Assembly: GCF_003172915.1 (NCBI RefSeq) | Contig: NZ_QGKU01000003.1 | Location: 124,001 to 188,000 of the forward strand | DNA: 64,000 nt | From: Meridianimarinicoccus roseus | Lineage (GTDB): Bacteria > Pseudomonadota > Alphaproteobacteria > Rhodobacterales > Rhodobacteraceae | Direction: 5' to 3' | Program-made: the position numbers and the translations under genes | The notes under the pieces: model-generated | What the model saw: only the letters and a program-made list of their open reading frames with translations | The model's database searches: none | Told to the model about the DNA's origin: nothing | Shown here: positions 1-8,083 of the stretch, one piece after another | Layout: each line of letters begins with the position of its first letter | How positions within the stretch are numbered: position 1 is the stretch's first letter

Positions 1-1
1 C

Positions 2-571
2 CTGACCCATGCCACGGGAGAGGTCGTGGGCTTCATCAACTCGGACGACTACTATGCCTCGGCCTCTGTGGCCTCACGGGTGATGGAGGTGTTCGAAGAC
101 CCCGCCGTGGACGCCTGCCATGCAGATCTGGTTTATGTGAACCCTGAGCGGACGGATCAGATCGAACGCCACTGGCATTCCAAGCCAATCACCAAGTCCG
201 CGCTGCGCAGTGGGTTCATTCCCGCGCATCCGACCGTGTTCCTGCGGCGCAGCGTCTATGACCGCGTCGGAAATTTCGATCTGTCCTACCGGCTTGCGGC
301 GGACTACGAATTTTTGCTTCGCACGTTCTACACGCACGAGGTGACGTCGGTTTACGTCCCCGAGATCTGGGTCCGGATGCGGTCCGGCGGGGCGACGGGC
401 GGCAATATGTCCTCCATCCTCAAACAGAACCGCGAGATCCGAGCCGCGCAGTCCAAGCACGGAATCAGCTGTTCCCCGATCAGGTTCTACGGTCTGAAGA
501 CCGCCGACCGGCTGATGCAGCGCGCGCGCGGTCGGTTCGTGAAGGCGCCCGACCTGATGGCAACGAGATAG
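2..571 (+). CDS. Glycosyltransferase family 2, C-terminal part (5' truncated by window edge)
   Basis: The reading frame is open from base 2, so the N-terminal nucleotide-binding part lies outside the window. The first visible residues read ATGEVVGFINSDDYY, the GT-A segment around the metal-binding SDD of family 2 glycosyltransferases. Further on, RLAADYEFLLR fits the acceptor-side (A/E)DxE/F segment of the same family. It probably transfers a sugar to a lipid-linked repeat unit at the cytoplasmic membrane. It ends 2 bases before the CMP-sugar synthetase gene, so it belongs to the same operon. Donor and acceptor sugars cannot be deduced. The family call is secure. Confidence 0.85.
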   Translation: MTHATGEVVGFINSDDYYASASVASRVMEVFEDPAVDACHADLVYVNPERTDQIERHWHSKPITKSALRSGFIPAHPTVFLRRSVYDRVGNFDLSYRLAADYEFLLRTFYTHEVTSVYVPEIWVRMRSGGATGGNMSSILKQNREIRAAQSKHGISCSPIRFYGLKTADRLMQRARGRFVKAPDLMATR

Positions 572-573
572 CG

Positions 574-1317
574 ATGATCGACGGCAAGCGCGTTCTGGCT
601 CTGATCCCGGCCCGGGCCGGATCCAAGGGGTTGCCGGACAAGAACATCCGGCCCCTGCTGGGCAAGCCGCTGTTGGCCTGGCCGATCGAGGCCGCGCGCG
701 GGTCCGCCCATGTGGACCGCGTGGTGCTGTCCACCGACTCGCCGCGTTATGCAGAGATCGGACAGGGCCACGGCGCCGAAGTCCCCTGCCTGCGTCCCGC
801 CGAGCTGGCAACCGACACGGCTCCCAGTATCGCGTTCATCCTCCACATGCTCGATCACCTCGAGGCGGCTGGAGACCGGTTCGACATTTTGGTGTTGCTG
901 GAGCCGACTTCGCCGATGACGGACAGCGGCGACATCGACGCGGCGCTTGCCGCGCTGGCGGCACAGCCCGCCATGTCGGCGGCGGTCGGGGTGACCGCGC
1001 TCGAAACACAACACCCGGCCTTCGCAGTGCGACGCGATTCGGCCACGGGGCGCATCTCGCCTCTGGGCGGCGGCGGGTTTGGGGCGCTTCCCAGACGGCA
1101 GGACCTGGATCCGGTCTTCGCGCTGGACGGAAGTTTCTACCTGTCCACGACAGAGGCAATTCGCCGCGAAGGCGGCTTTTGCCATGACGCCACGCTGGGA
1201 ATTCAGACAGACCGCATCAAGGCACTGGAAGTCGATGACCTTGTCGATTTCCTTTGTATCGAGGCCATCATGAGACACCGGGCGGACCAAGCCCTGTCCG
1301 AAGGAGACACGCCATGA
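574..1317 (+). CDS. CMP-nonulosonate synthetase (acylneuraminate cytidylyltransferase family)
   Basis: This 247-residue protein activates a nine-carbon sialic-acid-like sugar with CTP, giving the CMP-sugar used by glycosyltransferases. The family P-loop-like motif LIPARAGSKGLPDKN lies at residues 10-24, followed by the STDS and ELATD segments typical of NeuA/PseF/LegF proteins. Length is that of the short bacterial synthetases. The stop overlaps the next start as ATGA. NeuB, NeuC, a NeuD-like protein and a DegT aminotransferase occur 13 kb downstream in the same orientation, which supports a nonulosonate substrate. Whether it is neuraminate, legionaminate or pseudaminate cannot be fixed from sequence alone; the NeuC-type epimerase argues for a legionaminate-like sugar. 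Confidence 0.88.
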   Translation: MIDGKRVLALIPARAGSKGLPDKNIRPLLGKPLLAWPIEAARGSAHVDRVVLSTDSPRYAEIGQGHGAEVPCLRPAELATDTAPSIAFILHMLDHLEAAGDRFDILVLLEPTSPMTDSGDIDAALAALAAQPAMSAAVGVTALETQHPAFAVRRDSATGRISPLGGGGFGALPRRQDLDPVFALDGSFYLSTTEAIRREGGFCHDATLGIQTDRIKALEVDDLVDFLCIEAIMRHRADQALSEGDTP

Positions 1318-2522
1318 AGAGATGTACCCGCTGCCTGAACGTGGAGACCGTGGATACGCTGACCTTCGACGAGGACGGCGTCTGCAGCGTGTGTCGGCAG
1401 TCGGAATACAAGGCCGATGCGATCGATTGGGAGGACCGCCAGCGCCAGCTTGACGCCCTGATCGACGAATATGCCGGGAAGGGTGTCTACGACTGCATCG
1501 TGCCGTTCTCCGGCGGCAAGGACAGCGTGTTCCAGCTTTGGTACATCGTGCGCAAGCTGAAGCTGAAGCCGCTGGTCGTGCGCTTCAACCACTGGGGCTA
1601 CCGGCCCAAGGTGGAAGAGAACAACACGATGGTTTTCAAAAAGCTCGGCGTCGACGTGATCGAGTTCCAGCCGTCCTTCCACGTGGTCCGCGAGTTGATG
1701 CTGGAAAGCTTCAAGCGCAGGGGCGATTTCTGCTGGCACTGCCATACCGGCATCTATGCCGGCGTCATGCACATGGCCGTGCGGTTCGAGGTGCCCCTGT
1801 TGTTTTGGGGTGAAAGCACCGCTGAATACCACAGCTGGTACACCTTTGAGGAGATGGAGGAAGTCGACGAGAAGCGGTTTAACCGCCTGATGAACCAGGG
1901 CATCACGGCCGACGACATGTACGAGTTCCTCGGTGGCCGGGTCGAGATGCGGGACCTGTGGATGTTCAGCTATCCGAAGCGCAAGGACCTGATGCGTCTC
2001 AAAGTGCGGTCAATCTGCCTTGGAAATTACATCCAGTGGGACACGCGCGCCAATGTGGAACTGATTGGCAAGGAACTGGACTGGTTCGGTCACGAGGTCG
2101 AAGGGGTGCCGCCGGAGTATCACTATGAGAAGGTCGAATGCACCTTCCAAGGCATGCGCGACTATTCGAAGTTCGTGAAGCGGGGCTACGGGCGGACCAA
2201 TCACCTGATGTCGATCGATATCAGGCACGGCCGCAAGACCCGGGAGGAAGCGCTGCGCCTGGAGGCGCAGTATGACGGCAAACGCCCCGCGTCGATGGAC
2301 TGGTTTCTCGAGATCCTCGGCATGACCGAGGACGAGTATTACGAATACCTGCGCCCTCTCGCGATCCATCCGTGGGAATTCGACCGCTCCAAGGTCGAGA
2401 CTGGGCCGGTGCCTTACGACTTCGACAAATGGGACCGGACCGACCTGAGCGATGTTCCACTGGGTCCGGAGGACAAGACTTGGGGACGTGTGCGGACCGG
2501 GGAGAAGGCCGAGGACAAGTAG
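1314..2522 (+). CDS. N-acetyl sugar amidotransferase (WbpG/PseA-like PP-loop ATPase)
   Basis: 402 residues. An N-terminal zinc-knuckle-like pair (Cys4, Cys7, Cys24, Cys27) precedes the PP-loop SGGKDS at residues 66-71, the ATP-pyrophosphatase signature. The known relatives (WbpG of Pseudomonas, PseA/PtmG of Campylobacter) adenylate a sugar N-acetyl carbonyl and use ammonia from a HisH/HisF-like pair to make an acetamidino group. HisH and HisF homologues follow directly here. I chose the ATG at 1314, which overlaps the preceding stop and begins with the conserved KRCTRC; the frame is open 60 bases further upstream, but that stretch lies inside the preceding gene. The function call is strong; the exact sugar and position modified are inferred. 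Confidence 0.9.
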   Translation: MKRCTRCLNVETVDTLTFDEDGVCSVCRQSEYKADAIDWEDRQRQLDALIDEYAGKGVYDCIVPFSGGKDSVFQLWYIVRKLKLKPLVVRFNHWGYRPKVEENNTMVFKKLGVDVIEFQPSFHVVRELMLESFKRRGDFCWHCHTGIYAGVMHMAVRFEVPLLFWGESTAEYHSWYTFEEMEEVDEKRFNRLMNQGITADDMYEFLGGRVEMRDLWMFSYPKRKDLMRLKVRSICLGNYIQWDTRANVELIGKELDWFGHEVEGVPPEYHYEKVECTFQGMRDYSKFVKRGYGRTNHLMSIDIRHGRKTREEALRLEAQYDGKRPASMDWFLEILGMTEDEYYEYLRPLAIHPWEFDRSKVETGPVPYDFDKWDRTDLSDVPLGPEDKTWGRVRTGEKAEDK

Positions 2523-3140
2523 ATGATCGTGATTGTCGATTATGGCATGGGCAACGTCCGTTCGCTGTCCAACGCCTTCGACTTCCTTGGCTATGACGCA
2601 GAGATCAGCCGCGATCCGGCCGACTTCGCGTCGGCGGACCGGATCGTGCTGCCGGGGGTGGGCGCGTTCGGCGACGCGATCGACCTGATCCGGTCACTCG
2701 GCCTTGAGGCGCCGCTTAACGAACAGGTCCTGCAAAACCGCAAGCCGGTGCTGGGCATCTGCCTCGGGATGCAACTGATGGCCGCCACGAGCCACGAACA
2801 CGGCCACCACAGCGGCTTGGGCTGGTTCGATGCCGATGTCGTACCAATGGTCTCGACCCCAGATGCGAAGGTGCCGCAGGTCGGCTGGAACCGCCTCGAC
2901 CCGGTCGGCGATGGATGGTTGTTCCGCGGTCTGCCCGCGAAGGGGAACGACGTTTATTTCGTCCATTCGTTCCATATGAAGTGCCGGAATGCGGCTGACG
3001 TGATCGCCACGACGCATCATGCGCAGACCGTGACCGCGGCGGTGGCCCGCGACCACATCGTTGCGACCCAGTTTCACCCCGAAAAAAGCCAGGACAACGG
3101 CTTGCAGATCCTGCAGAACTGGATGGAAAGGGACTTCTGA
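2523..3140 (+). CDS. hisH: HisH-type glutamine amidotransferase for sugar amidination
   Basis: 205 residues, a class I glutamine amidotransferase. The nucleophile elbow GICLGMQL places Cys80, and FHPEKS supplies His185 and Glu187, completing the triad. HisH releases ammonia from glutamine and passes it to HisF. Outside histidine operons, copies sit beside PP-loop sugar amidotransferases, as here; no other his gene is visible. It starts immediately after the PP-loop gene stop and abuts the HisF gene, so the three are surely co-translated. I take this as a dedicated paralogue for glycan amidination and not a histidine-biosynthesis enzyme, by context. Confidence 0.92.
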   Translation: MIVIVDYGMGNVRSLSNAFDFLGYDAEISRDPADFASADRIVLPGVGAFGDAIDLIRSLGLEAPLNEQVLQNRKPVLGICLGMQLMAATSHEHGHHSGLGWFDADVVPMVSTPDAKVPQVGWNRLDPVGDGWLFRGLPAKGNDVYFVHSFHMKCRNAADVIATTHHAQTVTAAVARDHIVATQFHPEKSQDNGLQILQNWMERDF

Positions 3141-3914
3141 GTGCTCAAGAAGCGCATCATTCCCAAGTTCCTGATCCGCGACGGGCGGCTCGTGAAAGGG
3201 ATCGAGTTCTTCGGGGGCTGGCGCGAGGCCGGCAACCCGGTATCCACCGCCAAGGTTTATGACAGCTATGGCGTGGACGAGATGATATTTCTCGATATCG
3301 ATGCAACGCTGCAAGGCCGTCCGGCCAACGGGCGGATCATCGAAAGGGTATCCGAAGAGGTGTTCATGCCGCTGACCGTTGGCGGCGGGATCACGACTCT
3401 TGGCCAGATCGAGGACTTGCTGAAGTCCGGAGCCGACAAGGTCGCTATCAATTCCTCCGCGATCGCCGATCCGGGCTTTATCACGCGCGCTGCGTCGCGG
3501 TTCGGCGACCAGTGTATCGTGGTCGCCATCGATTATCGCAGCGGCCCGGACGGGGCGAAGGTGCACACCCGCTGCGGCACCGAACCGACGGATCTGGACG
3601 CGGTGGACTGGGCGCTTCGGATGGAAGACGCCCATGCGGGCGAGATCATGATGACCTCCATCGACCGGGACGGGACGATGGATGGCTACGATCTGGACAT
3701 GATCGCGTCGCTGGCGAACCGGCTCGACAAGCCGCTGATCGCATCCAGCGGCGCGGGCACGCTGAAGCACTGCATGGACGCGCTGGATGCGGGCGCCTCG
3801 GCCATCACGATCTCGTCCATGTTCCTGTTCACAGACCAAAGCCCGATCAAGGTGCGCAGCTACCTGTCAACCAACGGGTGCAACGTCCGCTCGCAACACG
3901 GCAGCCGGTCATGA
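3141..3914 (+). CDS. hisF: HisF-type cyclase subunit paralogue for sugar amidination
   Basis: 257 residues, a (beta/alpha)8 barrel of the HisF family. Visible are the N-terminal KRIIPKFLIRDGRLVKG, the phosphate-binding loop LTVGGGI and the ASSGAGT loop near the C terminus. Residue 11 after the start region is Asp in the usual catalytic position (IRDGR). In the WbpG/HisH/HisF systems HisF conducts ammonia from HisH to the amidotransferase. The start is GTG, directly after the hisH stop; the stop overlaps the next ATG by two bases. No hisA or hisI lies nearby, so a role in glycan synthesis is the better inference. Confidence 0.9.
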   Translation: MLKKRIIPKFLIRDGRLVKGIEFFGGWREAGNPVSTAKVYDSYGVDEMIFLDIDATLQGRPANGRIIERVSEEVFMPLTVGGGITTLGQIEDLLKSGADKVAINSSAIADPGFITRAASRFGDQCIVVAIDYRSGPDGAKVHTRCGTEPTDLDAVDWALRMEDAHAGEIMMTSIDRDGTMDGYDLDMIASLANRLDKPLIASSGAGTLKHCMDALDAGASAITISSMFLFTDQSPIKVRSYLSTNGCNVRSQHGSRS

Positions 3915-4588
3915 CGGTGCCGCGGGATCTGCGCGCTTCGCTGGATCCGGACCAGCTTGCTGACTACGCCGCTGCACAGTGCAACACGCATTTCCCGGAC
4001 CCGCAGCCAGTCACGGCGGAAGATCTTCGTGGTGCAGTGCCCTCGGCGCTGGCCCGGCTGGGCCATTGCTTCGCGCAGGTCGGCAACCGGTATTTCTTTG
4101 ATGGCACCCAGTCAGTGTTCAGCCATCTGCATGGCGACCAGTATGCGATGTGGCTGTACATGCTGTCGAACGAACTGTTCCGCCAGCGGGGCGACACGCA
4201 GGTGTGCAGTAAGCTGTTCCTGCTCAACAAGGCGCTGCACGGCTGCGATATCTTCTACGAGGTGGCGCTGCCTGACGTATTCCTGCTGGTACATCCGCTG
4301 GGCACCGTGCTCGGTCGGGGCAGCTATCAGGACTATTTCGTCGCCTATCAGCGCTGCGGCATCGGCTCCAATCACGACGTCTATCCGCGCCTCGGCCGAC
4401 ACGTCACTCTGCGCCCCGGTGCCAGCGTTCTGGGGTCCAGTGTCGTGGGAGCGCACTGCCAGCTTGCCGCCGAAACGCTCGTGCTGGACGCGGAGATCCC
4501 CGACGGCACGCTCGTTATAGGCCGACCCGGCCATACCAGGATGAAACCCAACACCTCGCCCTTTCCGCTATGGCGCAACATCGCTTGA
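3911..4588 (+). CDS. Serine acetyltransferase-like hexapeptide-repeat protein
   Basis: 225 residues. The C-terminal half (about 120-215) is a left-handed beta-helix of hexapeptide repeats (GIGSNHDVYPRLGRHVTLR, then GSSVVGAHCQLAAE and TLVIGRPG), as in serine O-acetyltransferases and WbbJ-like sugar acetyltransferases. The N-terminal half is mainly helical, as in CysE. It sits between the amidination trio and a PLP enzyme, so acetylation of a sugar or of a small donor for the glycan is more likely than cysteine synthesis. The ATG at 3911 overlaps the hisF stop; the longer open frame upstream is a shadow of hisF. The substrate is unknown. Confidence 0.7.
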   Translation: MTVPRDLRASLDPDQLADYAAAQCNTHFPDPQPVTAEDLRGAVPSALARLGHCFAQVGNRYFFDGTQSVFSHLHGDQYAMWLYMLSNELFRQRGDTQVCSKLFLLNKALHGCDIFYEVALPDVFLLVHPLGTVLGRGSYQDYFVAYQRCGIGSNHDVYPRLGRHVTLRPGASVLGSSVVGAHCQLAAETLVLDAEIPDGTLVIGRPGHTRMKPNTSPFPLWRNIA

Positions 4589-4600
4589 GGAGCCTTCGCC

Positions 4601-5977
4601 ATGTCCCGCGACAAGACCGACAACCAGAGCCTGCGCCAACGCCTTCACGCGGTCATTCCTGGAGGAGCGCATACATATTCCCGCGGCGACGATCAGTTCC
4701 CTGCCTGCGCGCCTGCGTTGCTGGAACGGGGCGAAGGCGCCTATGTCTGGGACACTGACGGCAACCGGTATCTCGACTATGGCATGGCGCTGCGGTCGGT
4801 GACGCTGGGCTATGCCCACCCTGCGGTCAATGCAGCGGCCATAGCGGAGATCGGCAAGGGCGTCGGGCTGACGCGCGCGTCGATGACAGAACTGCACGCT
4901 GCCGAACGGCTAAACGATCTGATCCCGGCTGTCGAGATGGTCAAGTTCGCCAAGAACGGGTCCAACGTGACGACCGCCGCCGTCAAGATCGCGCGCGCCC
5001 ACACGCGCCGCCGCTATGTGTGCGTGCCGCGCCAGCATCCGTTCTTCTCGTTCGACGACTGGTTCATCGGCGCGACCGCGATCAAGCGCGGTGTGCTGGC
5101 GGAACATGCCGAAACGACGCTGCTGTTCGATTACAACGATAGCGCTTCGCTCGAGGCGCTGTTCACAGCCTATCCCGACCAGATCGCGGCGGTCATGCTT
5201 GAACCGGCGACCCACCTGACCCCCTGCCCCGGCGACTGCCCGGTGACCTGGCCTCGCACAGCCTGCGCGGCCTGCCCGAACACGAGCGAGAATTTCCTGC
5301 AGAAGGTCCGGGCGCTGGCCCATGCCAACGGCGCGCTGTTCATCCTGGACGAGATGATCACCGGCTTTCGCTGGCACGTAAAGGGAGCGCAGCATTTCTT
5401 CGGCGTCACCCCGGACCTCGTGACCTTCGGGAAGGCAATGGCCAACGGGTTCCCGCTGGCCGCGGTCGGCGGCAAGGCGGAATACATGGAGGTCGGTGCG
5501 ATCAACCGCCCCGGAATGGAACGCACGTTCCTGCTATCGTCCACGCATGGCGGGGAAATGCCGTCGCTGGGCGCGTTCCTGGCCGCGTCCCGTCTGTGCG
5601 AGGAAGAGGACGTGCCGACGCATCTTTGGGACTATGGCGCAGCGCTACGCGATGGACTGCGCGGTCTTGCGGCGGAACGGGGCATCGCTGAACACTTTGT
5701 GCTTGAAGGTCCAGCGGTCGCGCTGAACTATGTGACGCGGGATGCGGCGGGACAGCCAAGCCCGGTGATGCGCACGATATTCAGCCAGGAAATGCTGCGC
5801 AACGGCGTGATGATCCCGTGGATCTCCGTCTCGCTTGCGCATGGAGATCCGGAACTCGACCAAACGCTAACGGCCGCCGCGGCCGCGCTCGATACCTATG
5901 CCGCCGCCCTTGACGGCGATCCGGCCCGGTTCCTAGACGGTGACGCGGTAAAGCCCGTATTCCGCAAGGTCAACTAG
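4601..5977 (+). CDS. Class III PLP aminotransferase / glutamate-1-semialdehyde aminomutase-like, with Cys4 insert
   Basis: 458 residues, fold type I class III family. Asp250 in LFILDEMITGFR and Lys278 in DLVTFGKAMANG are the expected cofactor-binding residues; GSNVTTAAVKIAR matches the GSEA-type loop of glutamate-1-semialdehyde aminomutases. An unusual cysteine cluster (Cys209, Cys213, Cys222, Cys225, pattern C-x3-C-x8-C-x2-C) sits just before the Asp segment and could bind metal. The position inside a glycan operon argues against the haem-pathway HemL. It may aminate or isomerise a sugar or an amino-acid-like decoration. A ribosome-binding-like AGGAG lies about 13 bases before the ATG. Confidence 0.78.
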   Translation: MSRDKTDNQSLRQRLHAVIPGGAHTYSRGDDQFPACAPALLERGEGAYVWDTDGNRYLDYGMALRSVTLGYAHPAVNAAAIAEIGKGVGLTRASMTELHAAERLNDLIPAVEMVKFAKNGSNVTTAAVKIARAHTRRRYVCVPRQHPFFSFDDWFIGATAIKRGVLAEHAETTLLFDYNDSASLEALFTAYPDQIAAVMLEPATHLTPCPGDCPVTWPRTACAACPNTSENFLQKVRALAHANGALFILDEMITGFRWHVKGAQHFFGVTPDLVTFGKAMANGFPLAAVGGKAEYMEVGAINRPGMERTFLLSSTHGGEMPSLGAFLAASRLCEEEDVPTHLWDYGAALRDGLRGLAAERGIAEHFVLEGPAVALNYVTRDAAGQPSPVMRTIFSQEMLRNGVMIPWISVSLAHGDPELDQTLTAAAAALDTYAAALDGDPARFLDGDAVKPVFRKVN

Positions 5978-6030
5978 GGCCGCTTATCCCGGGTTGGTCC
6001 GGCCGACCCGCGTCCACAGAGGAAAGACTC

Positions 6031-6840
6031 TTGACCGAATCGCGCCCAGGGCTGGATCTGTCCGGCAAGACCGTGATCGTGACCGGCGGCGCCGGGATTC
6101 TCGGCCGAAATTTCTGCCGCGGCTTTGCCGATGTCGGCGCAACTGTCGCCGTACTGGACCGCGATGCCGACATGACCGGCGCAGCCGCCGAGGAAATCGG
6201 CGGCACGTCCTTTGGCATCGCCTGCGACATCACCTCGCCAGAATCCGTCCGCGAGGCGATGGAAAGCGTGACGGGCCGGACCGGACGGCTTGATGTGCTG
6301 GTGAACAACGCGGCGTCCAAGTCGCGCGACGTGCGCGCGTTCTTCACTCCGTTCGAGGACTACGATCTCGACATCTGGCGTGACGTGATGGCAGTGAATG
6401 TTGACGGGATGTTCCTGATGTCTCAGGCAGCCGGGCGGCAGTTCCTTGCGCAGGGCGGTGGCGGGTCTGTGATCAACATCGCCTCGATCTACGGGTTGGT
6501 CGGACCGGACCCGCGGATCTACGAAGGGTCGGACTACCTCGGCGGGCCGATCAATACGCCCGCCGTCTACTCCGCGTCGAAGGCGGCAGTCGTGGGTTTG
6601 ACGAAATGGCTCGCCACGCATTGGGGTCCTCGAGGCATCCGCGCCAACTGCCTTGTTCCCGGCGGTGTTGCAAGTGGGCAGAACGGCGTTTTCCAGCAGA
6701 ACTATGCCAGCCGCACGCCAATGGAGCGAATGGCCGAAGCGCGCGAAATCGTCGGTCCCGCCGTTTTTCTGGCTTCCGATGAAGCGAGCTACATCACCGG
6801 GCAGGTCCTTGCCGCGGATGGTGGCTGGACGGCCTGGTAA
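6031..6840 (+). CDS. Short-chain dehydrogenase/reductase (PtmA-like)
   Basis: 269 residues, classical SDR. Cofactor motif TGGAGILG at 18-25, NNAA at 92-95, catalytic Ser152, Tyr180 and Lys184 (YSASK), and the C-terminal DGGW. It has a Rossmann fold and presumably acts on a keto sugar or hydroxy decoration in the cytoplasm; SDRs called PtmA occur in Campylobacter legionaminate loci, but equivalence is only suggested by context. The start is TTG with GGAAAG about 5 bases upstream; the region before it lacks another in-frame start with a good ribosome site. It is followed closely by the flippase gene. Confidence 0.85.
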   Translation: MTESRPGLDLSGKTVIVTGGAGILGRNFCRGFADVGATVAVLDRDADMTGAAAEEIGGTSFGIACDITSPESVREAMESVTGRTGRLDVLVNNAASKSRDVRAFFTPFEDYDLDIWRDVMAVNVDGMFLMSQAAGRQFLAQGGGGSVINIASIYGLVGPDPRIYEGSDYLGGPINTPAVYSASKAAVVGLTKWLATHWGPRGIRANCLVPGGVASGQNGVFQQNYASRTPMERMAEAREIVGPAVFLASDEASYITGQVLAADGGWTAW

Positions 6841-6850
6841 GGCAGGCTGC

Positions 6851-8083
6851 ATGTTCGTCGTCCTCTTCAAGTTCCTCGAAGTCGGCAGCCGCGCGGTTTT
6901 CGTGGTGTTCACGATCTATACGCTGGATGTGGCGCAGGCCGGCCAGTTCGGGCTTCTGGTCACACTCCAGGGGCTCGCGTCCTTTGCCATCGGCTACGAA
7001 AGGCACCTCGATCTTTTGCGCGGCATGGCAGGTCGACCTGCGGCAGAATTCGACCGCGGCGTCGCCGGGTCGCTCCTGCTGTTCGGCGTGAACTACCTGC
7101 TGGTGCTGCCCGTTTTCGTCGCCGCGCTTGCACTGATGGTCGAAGCTTCTCCGGCGGTCATCACGATGTGCCTCGTTATCGCCACCGCCGAGCAATTGAT
7201 GAACCTTGCCTACCACATGGCGATGGTAGAACCGCGCTATCGCCCAATGCTGACCGTGACGGTGGTCAAGAACACCTGCATCGCGGGCGGTGTGCTGTTG
7301 GTGGCATTGTTCTGGCCGGAGCTGACGCTGACCAAGGTGATCGCGCTTTGGGCCGCCGGATCGCTGGCGGGGCTGGCGGTGATCGCCCGGATCTGGCTCC
7401 GTCTGCGCGTATGCACGCCATCGCAGGAGCCTTCACCGGGCCTTTTGGGCGAGCTAGCGCCGCAATACCGCGCATCGCGAACGCATTTCCTGCTGGGCCT
7501 GACGGCTGTGCTGACGCTGCAGGCCGACCGGCTGCTGGTGGGCGGTTTGCTCTCGCTCGAACAGGCGGGAGTGTTTTTCAGACACGTTATGCTTGTCTCG
7601 ATGCTGTACCAGGTATTCAACATTGCGTTCTACAATCGCATCATGCCCAAGGTGTTCGTGCAGGGACGGGACGGAAGCCCGGCGCAACTGGCGCGGATCG
7701 TGCGGCGCGAATACCTGAACGTGCTTGTGTTCTGGGGGCTTGCTGCAACCTGCGGCGCGGCGCTTCTTTGGGCGACTGGAGGCGCGCTGGAACAACGATA
7801 CCACCTCGAACAATCGTTTTTCCTCGGCCTCCTGGGCGTGTCCGCCATTCGCGCGCGGGCTGACCTGAACGGGCTGGTCTTCAACGCGCTGCATCGCGAA
7901 GGGTTCGTGTTCCGCGCGCAGATCCTGTCCTTCGCCATCGGCTTCCCATTTATGGTTGGCTTGACGATCTGGTTCGGCATTCCCGGCCTGATAGCGGCCA
8001 CGGGACTGGGCGCAAGCGCCTACCTTCTGCTCACCCGGATCCGGCTGGCCCGCCTCATGACGGAGTATTCACATGTCAGATGA
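6851..8083 (+). CDS. Wzx-like oligosaccharide flippase (polysaccharide biosynthesis protein)
   Basis: 410 residues, almost wholly hydrophobic with about 12 predicted membrane segments, in the pattern of MOP-superfamily polysaccharide translocases. It would flip the undecaprenyl-linked repeat unit across the inner membrane. The frame is open upstream through the SDR gene; I took the ATG at 6851, 10 bases after the SDR stop, which begins directly with a hydrophobic helix. The last bases overlap the start of the next gene. A polymerase gene lies 2.6 kb downstream, consistent with a Wzx/Wzy pathway. Sequence conservation in this family is low, so the call rests on topology and context. Confidence 0.75.
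   Translation: MFVVLFKFLEVGSRAVFVVFTIYTLDVAQAGQFGLLVTLQGLASFAIGYERHLDLLRGMAGRPAAEFDRGVAGSLLLFGVNYLLVLPVFVAALALMVEASPAVITMCLVIATAEQLMNLAYHMAMVEPRYRPMLTVTVVKNTCIAGGVLLVALFWPELTLTKVIALWAAGSLAGLAVIARIWLRLRVCTPSQEPSPGLLGELAPQYRASRTHFLLGLTAVLTLQADRLLVGGLLSLEQAGVFFRHVMLVSMLYQVFNIAFYNRIMPKVFVQGRDGSPAQLARIVRREYLNVLVFWGLAATCGAALLWATGGALEQRYHLEQSFFLGLLGVSAIRARADLNGLVFNALHREGFVFRAQILSFAIGFPFMVGLTIWFGIPGLIAATGLGASAYLLLTRIRLARLMTEYSHVR

Noticed and set aside
2694-3839. Long minus-strand open frame opposite hisH/hisF
   Set aside because: It is the antisense shadow of two strongly conserved genes; the translation has no family features and is typical of GC-rich third-position bias.
2523-3914. Histidine biosynthesis operon fragment
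   Set aside because: Only hisH and hisF are present, directly after a PP-loop sugar amidotransferase, which is the known glycan amidination arrangement.
4601-5977. Housekeeping hemL (glutamate-1-semialdehyde aminomutase)
   Set aside because: It sits in a glycan operon and carries a four-cysteine insert not found in HemL, so a tetrapyrrole role is unlikely.
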